Assembly: GCA_029244985.1 (NCBI GenBank)
Contig: JAQWQD010000013.1
Location: 1-64,000 of the forward strand
DNA: 64,000 bases
Direction: 5' to 3'
Source of the DNA: Gammaproteobacteria bacterium
GTDB taxonomy: Bacteria; Pseudomonadota; Gammaproteobacteria; Pseudomonadales; Pseudohongiellaceae
The translations under genes were made by a program, and so were the position numbers. Under the pieces are notes generated by a model that was not told the origin of the DNA, made no database searches, and worked only from the letters and a program-made list of their open reading frames with translations. This document shows, piece after piece, positions 54,430 through 61,941 of this stretch; positions within the stretch are counted from its first letter, which is position 1, and each line of letters begins with the position of its first letter.

Positions 54430-55446
54430 ATGCGTAGAATATTTCTTGCTAGTCTTATGGTTTCCATATTGATTACTTCTTCTTTATCAGCTGCAGACAA
54501 AATCGTTATTGCTCACCGCGGCGCGAGTGGCTATTTACCTGAACACACCCTAGAAGCTAAAGCCTTGGCCTATGGTATGGGTGCCGACTACATTGAACAA
54601 GATGTAGTCCTGACTAAAGATGACCACCTAATCGTTTTACACGATATCACGCTTGACAGAACCACTGATGTAGCAAGTCAATTTCCAGAACGCGTTCGAG
54701 ATGATGGTCGATTCTATGCGATTGACTTTAGTCTGGAAGAAATTCGTACACTGAATGTCAGCGAAAGTTTTCAAATTCGCGATGGTGAGAAAGTTCAAGG
54801 ATATGAGAATAGATTTCCCATGGGCTCATCTTCCTTTCGTATATCAACCTTTGAAGAAGAAATTCAGCTTATTCAGGGACTCAATAAATCTACTGGCGGT
54901 GATATCGGTATCTATCCTGAAATAAAGCAACCAGAGTTTCATCGAGAAGCCGGCAGAGATATTAGTACGGCAGTTATAAATATGCTGAAGCGTTACGGTT
55001 ATGCTACCAAGCAAGACAAAGTTTTCCTCCAGACGTTTAGTTTTTCTGAACTGGAAATCATCAAGCAAGAAATCTTACCCCAAGCGGGTATTGACATAAA
55101 TCTTGTTCAATTGATTGGCGGCGGGCCTTCTTATGCTTGGATGCTAGAGGCTGACGGCATGAATAAGCTTGCTATTTTCGCTGATGGTATTGGGCCAGAG
55201 AAAACCCTTGTAATCGGTCGCTCTTCGACGCAATCTGAGTTAGAGATTACACCTTTGGTTGAAAGAGCTCATGCTGCAGGCTTGCAAGTACACCCTTATA
55301 CATATCGATTAGATCCTGGCCAAGTGCCTAGCTATGCCAGTGATTTCGGTGATTTATTACAAAAACACTATTTTGAAGCGGGCGTTGATGGATTGTTTAC
55401 AGATTTTCCTGACAGAGCAGTAAAGTTTTTAGAATCTGCCTGGTAA
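54430..55446 (+). CDS. glpQ: Periplasmic glycerophosphodiester phosphodiesterase
   Basis: 338 residues with a signal peptide (RRIFLASLMVS...SLSAAD). Catalytic pattern IAHRGASGYLPEHTLEA, then YIEQDVVLTKDDHLIVLHD, the His-Arg and Glu/Asp sites of GDPD enzymes, with the extended GlpQ-type region between. It cleaves glycerophosphodiesters to glycerol-3-phosphate and an alcohol. ATG 54430 with AGGTGA upstream is the start, not the track's TTG. Single gene. Confidence 0.93.
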   Translation: MRRIFLASLMVSILITSSLSAADKIVIAHRGASGYLPEHTLEAKALAYGMGADYIEQDVVLTKDDHLIVLHDITLDRTTDVASQFPERVRDDGRFYAIDFSLEEIRTLNVSESFQIRDGEKVQGYENRFPMGSSSFRISTFEEEIQLIQGLNKSTGGDIGIYPEIKQPEFHREAGRDISTAVINMLKRYGYATKQDKVFLQTFSFSELEIIKQEILPQAGIDINLVQLIGGGPSYAWMLEADGMNKLAIFADGIGPEKTLVIGRSSTQSELEITPLVERAHAAGLQVHPYTYRLDPGQVPSYASDFGDLLQKHYFEAGVDGLFTDFPDRAVKFLESAW

Positions 55447-55635
55447 ATAGTATTCTCAATTCTAGTTACCCCTTTTATTCGCGTTAATTAGCTTCGCTAA
55501 TGTTCCTTGAACCTTGCTGTCTAGACCTAGGCAAGTAAATCCGATTAGTCTTCTTGAAGTTAGTCATAACAGCTAACCTTCAATCTATCCCGTTCTGTAA
55601 AATCATACCCGAGAGTTTATAAACATTAACAGTGC

Positions 55636-56640
55636 CTAATCCATTCCTGCTTGCAGTCGCACCCATTGAGCTGCCTTTTCATGGGTGCCAAACCAAACAT
55701 CACCTTTCGCTTTGATATGCTTTATTAACCCTTCCAATGCAATCATACGTGAACGATGGCCAATGACATGAGGGTGCATTGTGAGTAAGAACATTGTGCG
55801 CTCCTCCCAGGCCATATTAAATTCATCGATCCAGACTTCCATGACATCGCGAGGGTTCATGTAGCGGGGACCTAAAGGATTAAATAATGGTGCATCGTCT
55901 AGTATCCATTCAACTGGCAATTCAACCATGCCGGTTGCCTCACCATTTTGTAGCAATTCATAGGGTCGATCATCATGCATCAATGAGCTTTCATAGAGAA
56001 AGCCCAATTCTCGCACTATTCGCAAAGTATTAGGGCTATGGTTCCACGACGGCGCTCGATAACCAACTGGTGTTATTCCGGTAATTGCTTGTATCGATTC
56101 CATCGCTTGCCTTAAAAGCCGCTCTTCAGTTTCGCTGTCCAGAACGGTATTTAATTCATGAATCCAGCCATGCACACCTATTTCATGAAGTCCGGAGGAA
56201 AGAATTAGTGCTGCTTGCTCGGGTGCTATCTTTAAACTCCAAGCAGGAAAGAAAAAAGAAGCAGGAATATTTTCCTTATTCATTAAGTTTACTATCCGGG
56301 GAAGGGCAACCCTTGATCCATATTGTCCTTGTGAAAGCGGACCGATATTGATTTCTCCTGTACGCAGCCCCTGTATCGTTTCGTTGTCTACATCAAAGGA
56401 AAGCAAAACAGCAACTCGAGCACCATTAGGCCACGAATCTGGAGTCAGGTCTCTGCCTGCTCGAACCTGATTGACTTGATTAAGCACATATTCTTCAGGC
56501 CAATCCCAAGGTTCATTTGGATTAATTGGATTAATTGGATTAGTGGGCTGGGCCTGAGATAGTTGCATTGAACTCACCAGGTACAATACAGCGACAAAAC
56601 GAATACTGTATCGCTTGATTTGAGAGGAGAGGATGTTCAT
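55636..56640 (-). CDS. Secreted polysaccharide deacetylase-family protein
   Basis: 334 residues, signal peptide ending QLSQAQ. NodB fold: catalytic Asp in LSFDVDNE, metal pair in GVHGWIHE (HxxxH), and YRAPSWNHS. The layout (FDVDNE, short, with HPHVIGHRSRM at the end) resembles the PuuE-like branch of amide deacylases as well as sugar deacetylases, so the substrate is open. Just after the signal peptide is a PINPINPN repeat from a 9-base DNA repeat. Confidence 0.85.
   Translation of the reverse strand: MNILSSQIKRYSIRFVAVLYLVSSMQLSQAQPTNPINPINPNEPWDWPEEYVLNQVNQVRAGRDLTPDSWPNGARVAVLLSFDVDNETIQGLRTGEINIGPLSQGQYGSRVALPRIVNLMNKENIPASFFFPAWSLKIAPEQAALILSSGLHEIGVHGWIHELNTVLDSETEERLLRQAMESIQAITGITPVGYRAPSWNHSPNTLRIVRELGFLYESSLMHDDRPYELLQNGEATGMVELPVEWILDDAPLFNPLGPRYMNPRDVMEVWIDEFNMAWEERTMFLLTMHPHVIGHRSRMIALEGLIKHIKAKGDVWFGTHEKAAQWVRLQAGMD
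56519..56542. repeat. 9-base tandem repeat in the deacetylase gene
   Basis: GGATTAATT about 2.7 times, in frame (9 bases are 3 codons), coding for Asn-Pro-Ile units. Copy number could slip without breaking the gene. Confidence 0.8.
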
Positions 56641-56759
56641 AAAAGCTACCTGAATCGATTGCCAAGATTTGGTCAGTATAATACTGTTAAGCGTGTAATT
56701 TCACAGTCACTTAAAAAACAAGCTGTTCAATTGCGTCACTATCAGCGAGGAATAGGAAT

Positions 56760-57785
56760 TTGTTTTATTCAGTAATCCCTCTTCGACTTGTTATCCCTGT
56801 GGTTATTGGTTGTTGGTTCTCAGCATCAAGCTTTGGACAATCAAGCAGTACTTATAATGTTCCTCTCACAGAGCATGGTCATCCGGACCTTCAAGGCCTG
56901 TGGTCCGATCAAACTCGCACACCTTTCGAAAGACCAACTGCTCTTGGCTCTAAGCGCAATTATACTGAAACGGAAATAACTGAACTAATTAGTGCAGCTC
57001 AACGTGCAGCGGAACGGATACAACAACCATTGGACGCAGGAAGAGGGCCGCCTCCTGCTGGAGTTACTATTACTAATCAACCCGACGTGAATTTTAATGG
57101 TTTCGTAACTAACTATGTGCCTGTCAATGGAGAATATCGTACGTCCATCATTATCGAACCAGAAAATGGCCGGTTACCATATAAAGATGATCCGCCAATG
57201 GATATTTTCGCCAAACGTGTAGCTCAAGGGTTTGGCGAATTCGATGGCCCTGAGAACCGACCGCCTAACGAACGCTGTCTGGGCATTCCCGGTCAGTTAC
57301 CGTTGATAATGCCGCTGCCTATTGATGGACCCTGGCGTAATTTGCAAATTGTTCAAAACGAAGATTATGTTTTGATCTATGGTGAATATCACGTGACGGC
57401 TAGAATCGTTCGCTTGAATGGGAGTCATCAAGAACCTGCTTACCCAAAATTTTACGGCGATTCGATTGGGTACTGGGAGGAGTCGACTTTGGTAGTTCAT
57501 ACTAAGTCCTTTAAACCCGATCAGTCAGACCGCCGCTTACGTTCCAGCAGAGCCTTGGAAGTTATTGAACGATTTACGCCAGTATCTCCAACTGAAATCG
57601 TATTCGAGTATCAGATTATGGACTCTGAGATTTACACTGAGAGAGTTACTGCACAAATGACATTGCAACGTATGCCAGAAGGCCAGAAACTTTATGAATC
57701 TGGTTGCCATGAAGGTAATTACTCACTGCCAAGCATTCTAGCTGGCGCAAGAAGACAAGAAGCTGACGCGCGACTAGTTCAGTAG
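56760..57785 (+). CDS. Secreted hypothetical protein, DLQGLW family
   Basis: 341 residues with a signal peptide (LVIPVVIGCWFSASSFGQ). The opening HPDLQGLWSDQTRTPFERP and later RCLGIPGQLPLIMPL and DSIGYWEESTLVVHTKSF are conserved in a family of secreted proteins found in proteobacteria and acidobacteria whose function I do not know. TTG start with GAGGAATAGGAA upstream; no ATG in frame nearby. Independent gene, divergent from the deacetylase (119 bases). Confidence 0.75.
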   Translation: MFYSVIPLRLVIPVVIGCWFSASSFGQSSSTYNVPLTEHGHPDLQGLWSDQTRTPFERPTALGSKRNYTETEITELISAAQRAAERIQQPLDAGRGPPPAGVTITNQPDVNFNGFVTNYVPVNGEYRTSIIIEPENGRLPYKDDPPMDIFAKRVAQGFGEFDGPENRPPNERCLGIPGQLPLIMPLPIDGPWRNLQIVQNEDYVLIYGEYHVTARIVRLNGSHQEPAYPKFYGDSIGYWEESTLVVHTKSFKPDQSDRRLRSSRALEVIERFTPVSPTEIVFEYQIMDSEIYTERVTAQMTLQRMPEGQKLYESGCHEGNYSLPSILAGARRQEADARLVQ

Positions 57786-57901
57786 GCATTGTATAAAGCA
57801 CTATGAAAACCACTCTATAGTTGCTCATCTCAGGGACTTTCCACGTAGACTTGCCTAATCAGCAGGTTTATTCTTGCTAAAAAACTTGAACAGTTCTCAA
57901 A

Positions 57902-59086
57902 ATGGATCAACAAGCACTCCCCCTTTCTCGTTACACTGTGTTGGACTTGACTATTGCACGAGCTGGCCCAACTGCCGTGCGATTGCTTGCAGACTGGGGT
58001 GCTAACATCATCCGTATTGAAGCTCCGGTTGAAGGAGATATAGCTGGTAGCAGGCAGGGGCCTGATTCACAAAACCTCCATCGCAATAAACGCAGCCTAT
58101 GTCTTAATCTAAAATCTTCGGAAGGAAACAAGGTATTTGCAGATTTAGTCAAAAAATCTGATGTTGTGGTCGAAAATTTTAGAGTCGATGTTAAACATCG
58201 ATTAAAGGTGGATTATGATTCTGTTAAACAGATAAACCCCGCGATAGTCTATGCAAGTATTTCAGGCTTTGGCCAAACTGGTCCCTATTCTAAACGCCCG
58301 GCGGTAGATCAAGTAATTCAAGGTATGAGTGGCCTCATGTCTATAACTGGCGAACCGGGTAAAGGCCCCATGCGTGCTGGTATTGCAGTAAGCGATACTT
58401 CTGCTGGCATGTTTTTGGGCCAGGGTATTTTGTTGGCACTTTTACATCGGGAACACACCGGCGAAGGACAATGGGTTCACACTTCCTTATTAGAAGCGAT
58501 GCTTTGCAAACTAGATTTCCAAGCGGCTCGTTACACCATGAGCGGTGAAATAGCAGGACAGGAAGGTAATAATCATCCGACTCTGTCACCTATGGGTGTT
58601 TTCCATACTAGCGATGGTTTAGTCAATCTCGCGGCTAGCACCGACAAAATGTGGAAAGCATTCTGCGAAGTAATGAATGCAGATGATCTTGCTAACAATG
58701 AAGACTATCAATCAGTTACAGGTAGATTGCAAAAACGGGAACAGCTTTGGCAGCATGTCAACGGCATTACATCTCAGCATTCTACTAGTTACTTAGTAGA
58801 GAAGATGAATTCAGTAGGAATTCCTTGTGGTCCAATTAATTCTATTGGGCAAGCATTCGAAGATGAGCAAGTTAATTCGCTAAATATGACGAAGTCGGTG
58901 AAGCACTTCGACCTAGGTGACATTGATTTACTGCGTTCACCTATTAATCTCTCAAAATTTGATCATTGCTTCGAGTTTGAGAGACCGGGTCCTGAGCTAG
59001 GAGAACATAGCGCGGAAATACTGCAGGAGCTAAATTATAGTGAAGAAAAAATTGCTGAGCTAGCAAAAAATGGAACGATTAAATAG
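57902..59086 (+). CDS. CaiB/BaiF-family (class III) CoA transferase
   Basis: 394 residues. The N-terminal LADWGANIIRIE and the catalytic Asp in RPAVDQVIQGMSG at about residue 139 define the family, which moves CoA between acyl groups. The last part (GPINSIGQAFEDEQV) fits too. The acyl substrate is unknown. It is 37 bases before a crotonase-family gene and probably co-transcribed with it. Confidence 0.9.
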   Translation: MDQQALPLSRYTVLDLTIARAGPTAVRLLADWGANIIRIEAPVEGDIAGSRQGPDSQNLHRNKRSLCLNLKSSEGNKVFADLVKKSDVVVENFRVDVKHRLKVDYDSVKQINPAIVYASISGFGQTGPYSKRPAVDQVIQGMSGLMSITGEPGKGPMRAGIAVSDTSAGMFLGQGILLALLHREHTGEGQWVHTSLLEAMLCKLDFQAARYTMSGEIAGQEGNNHPTLSPMGVFHTSDGLVNLAASTDKMWKAFCEVMNADDLANNEDYQSVTGRLQKREQLWQHVNGITSQHSTSYLVEKMNSVGIPCGPINSIGQAFEDEQVNSLNMTKSVKHFDLGDIDLLRSPINLSKFDHCFEFERPGPELGEHSAEILQELNYSEEKIAELAKNGTIK

Positions 59087-59123
59087 TTAAGCAATTAATT
59101 GCAATCGAAGTTCAAGGAAAATC

Positions 59124-59936
59124 ATGGTATCTAAAATCTCAGTCGAATCATCCACACCCAAAATGCTAGTGGAAGTTGGAAATGGAATAGGGTGGATAAC
59201 TTTTAATTCGCCAGCAAGACGCAACGCCATGTCTCTCGATATGTGGCAAGGTCTGGCTGACATCCTTCGACAAATGAGCCTTGACGATTCCTTGCGCGTA
59301 GTAGTGTTAAAAGGAGCTGGAGACAAGGCTTTTGTTTCTGGTGCAGACATTTCTGAATTTGAAGAGAAGCGCTCAAGCCAGAAAGATCGAGATGCTTATG
59401 AAGACGCATTTGATGACGCCCTTAATACACTAGCCAATTTTTCACGACCTGTAGTTGCCATGATTCAAGGTTTTTGCATAGGAGGCGGCTTGGCAATAGC
59501 ACTTAATACGGATATCCGTATTGCGACAGAAGATTCTATATTCGGTATACCCGCAGCAAAGTTGGGACTAGGATATGGATTTGAGGCAATTAAAACTTTG
59601 GAATCTCTGGTTGGGCCTTCTAGTGCCAAGGATATTTTGTTTACAGCCAGATTCCTGAATACAGAGGAAGCCCTACGCATTGGGCTTATTAATTCCATTG
59701 TTAGCCGCGCAGAACTGGAGGAGGCAGTACTAGATTATGTAAATTGCATCGCTGCCAATGCGCCCCTCACCATTAAATCAGTCAAAGCTACGGTTGCCGA
59801 AGTGATTAAAGATCCGAGTCAATCTAGTCCTGAACACATTAATAAATTGGTTAATGATTGTTTCCTGAGCGAAGACTACAAAGAAGGGAGAACCGCTTTT
59901 ATGGAAAAGCGCAGACCTCAGTTTAAAGGAACTTAA
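59124..59936 (+). CDS. Crotonase-family protein annotated as enoyl-CoA hydratase
   Basis: 270 residues. Oxyanion-hole segments FVSGADISEF and GFCIGGGLAIALN are present. But the two catalytic Glu of the classical hydratase are missing: the CEL position after GGG is LAI, and the PE(V/I) position is PAAKLGLG. So it is a crotonase of a different chemistry, or a subfamily with another base. AAGGA sits 8 bases before the ATG. Together with the CoA transferase it suggests a short degradation or activation route for an unknown acid. Confidence 0.88.
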   Translation: MVSKISVESSTPKMLVEVGNGIGWITFNSPARRNAMSLDMWQGLADILRQMSLDDSLRVVVLKGAGDKAFVSGADISEFEEKRSSQKDRDAYEDAFDDALNTLANFSRPVVAMIQGFCIGGGLAIALNTDIRIATEDSIFGIPAAKLGLGYGFEAIKTLESLVGPSSAKDILFTARFLNTEEALRIGLINSIVSRAELEEAVLDYVNCIAANAPLTIKSVKATVAEVIKDPSQSSPEHINKLVNDCFLSEDYKEGRTAFMEKRRPQFKGT

Positions 59937-60056
59937 CAAAACATAACCTATTAAATAGGTAGCCAACTCAAAAAGGGTGTTATTTATCTACGCTTGGTAG
60001 ATTGGAAAGCCTGGCCAAATACGAAAGATTCTGTAATTACTAGTGAGAGAAAAGTA

Positions 60057-60656
60057 ATGCGACTAGCAATCTCCAAATTCTTAACTGTGCTTTTTCTATT
60101 ACTAGTTTCTAATACGGCAATAAGTCAAATTCTTACAAAAGAAGAAATCGTTCCATTACTAAAAAACGGCGGCTACCTGATTTTTATGCGCCATGCTCAA
60201 GCACCAACCGAATTGCCGACTACGACAACGGCAAGCCCTGGCAATTTGAACCTGGAAAGACAGCTGGATGGAAAAGGGCGCAGCGATGCAGCTGCCTTTG
60301 GTGAGGCTATTCGCCGGCTAGAAATACCACTCGGGTCTGTCGAAAGTAGCCCCAGCTATAGAACGCGGCAAACTGCGCGCCTTGCGGGTTTTAATAATGT
60401 GATAATTCAGGAATTTCTGCTGCAGGAAGTGCGTGAAATTCCAGATTCTGTGCTAATGACATTGAGGGCTGAACTTGAATTAAAATCAGAATCTGGCAAT
60501 CGTTTACTTATTAGTCATTCAGGGAATATAAGTGCAATCTTTCCTGATCTTGATCCTTATATTTCTGAAGGTGAAGCGATAATAATAGATCCGACTTTAT
60601 CTATTACCGCTCCCTTGGCGCGGGTACTGATTACTGATTGGCAGAACTTTGAGTAA
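60057..60656 (+). CDS. Secreted histidine-phosphatase family protein
   Basis: 199 residues, signal peptide ending NTAISQ. The catalytic motif is FMRHAQAP (RHA instead of the common RHG) and the later His is in LISHSGN; SSPSYRTRQTA follows the classic S-P...T pattern. Substrate unknown; family members are phosphatases acting on various phosphoesters. ATG 60057 begins the signal peptide; the track's extra 21 residues are not expected. Confidence 0.85.
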   Translation: MRLAISKFLTVLFLLLVSNTAISQILTKEEIVPLLKNGGYLIFMRHAQAPTELPTTTTASPGNLNLERQLDGKGRSDAAAFGEAIRRLEIPLGSVESSPSYRTRQTARLAGFNNVIIQEFLLQEVREIPDSVLMTLRAELELKSESGNRLLISHSGNISAIFPDLDPYISEGEAIIIDPTLSITAPLARVLITDWQNFE

Positions 60657-60668
60657 GTTTTTGAAGTA

Positions 60669-61892
60669 TTAGCTTTCAAAATAAATCTTAAGCTTTGCCA
60701 TTCCTTTGTTAATGTCTTCAACACTAATACCCGAATAAGCTAACCGGAGATAGTGCTCTTTTTCACCCTCGACTGCCCGACCGAAGTGGTTTCGGGTACA
60801 AAAAGAAACATCAGTTTCTCGCAAGGCTCCCTCCATTAACTGGTTGACATCGAGGAAGCCTTTGCGCTGAGTTATCTGTGTTACGTTTGGGAATAAATAG
60901 AACGTGCTATTAGGTGCCTGAATCGAAATGCCATCAATAGCATTTAGTCCTTCAACTGACGCATCTCGTCGACGTTTTAGTTCAGCCAGTATTTGAGCTG
61001 GGCCTGCAGTGTCACCTTCAATTGCTTCAAGCATACTGCGCTGAATGAAATGCGTGGTACATGATTCGATATTCGTATTGAATTTGCTAATGATATCGAT
61101 CACAGATTTAGGACCTATGGCAGCGCCTAATCGCCAACCGGTCATCGCGAATCTTTTGGAACAGGTATAAAGAATAATTGAACGCTCTTGCATTCCGGGC
61201 AAGGAAACAATTGATTGCGGCGAGCCGCTGTATTGAATTTCGAAATAGGCCTCGTCGCTTAACACCCAAAGGTCGTGCTTAATACAAAGGGCTGCTAACT
61301 CTGCCATCTCTTCTGGAGAAGACTCTGCGCTATTTGGGTTCTGAAAGTTGTTATAGATTAGAGCACGGGTTTTTGGTGTTATGGCATGTTTAATGGCTTC
61401 CATGTCTAAACTAAAGCCAGTCTTAGTTTCTTTGTAGCCATAAGGTACCGCAATGCCTCCTTGATACTCGATTTGCGACTCATAAATTGGATAGCCAGGA
61501 TTTGGGTAAAGCACCTCATCACCCGGGTTCATGACTGTTGCAATAAATTTGCTGATAACGGGCTTTCCGCCCGGCTGTATGGCCACATTATCGGCGTTAT
61601 AAGAAAGGCCACGTTTTGTACCAACGTCGTGTGCCAATACATCGCGTAGTTCTGGTATGCCGGCCCCAGGGCAGTAGCCAGTGTAACCATCTACGATGGC
61701 TTTTTTCATCGCTTCAACAATATTTCCAGGCGTTGGGAGATTAATATCACCAAGATGGAAAGGATAAACCTTGTTTCCCTTTGCTTGCCATGCAGCCGCT
61801 GCTGCAGAAACAGCAAAAGCGGTTTCAGTGCCGAGGTAATCTAATTGATTAGCTAATTTCAAGAGCTTTTCTCTGATCCATTCATTGTTCAA
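60669..61892 (-). CDS. Class I/II PLP aminotransferase
   Basis: 407 residues, fold-type I. PLP lysine in YTCSKRFAMTGWRLG at about residue 236, PGYPIY in the N half, and NNFQNPN for substrate carboxylate/PLP contacts. It resembles the aspartate aminotransferase and LL-diaminopimelate aminotransferase group. Substrate is not readable by eye. The start is a TTG; no ATG is in frame near, and the ribosome site is weak, so the N terminus is uncertain. Convergent with the phosphatase, 12 bases from its stop, and 49 bases after the TonB receptor. Confidence 0.87.
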   Translation of the reverse strand: MNNEWIREKLLKLANQLDYLGTETAFAVSAAAAAWQAKGNKVYPFHLGDINLPTPGNIVEAMKKAIVDGYTGYCPGAGIPELRDVLAHDVGTKRGLSYNADNVAIQPGGKPVISKFIATVMNPGDEVLYPNPGYPIYESQIEYQGGIAVPYGYKETKTGFSLDMEAIKHAITPKTRALIYNNFQNPNSAESSPEEMAELAALCIKHDLWVLSDEAYFEIQYSGSPQSIVSLPGMQERSIILYTCSKRFAMTGWRLGAAIGPKSVIDIISKFNTNIESCTTHFIQRSMLEAIEGDTAGPAQILAELKRRRDASVEGLNAIDGISIQAPNSTFYLFPNVTQITQRKGFLDVNQLMEGALRETDVSFCTRNHFGRAVEGEKEHYLRLAYSGISVEDINKGMAKLKIYFES

Positions 61893-61941
61893 TAAACTTT
61901 AAAAAATCGCCTTCTAGTTTTTTGTGCTACCTTTTTACGGA

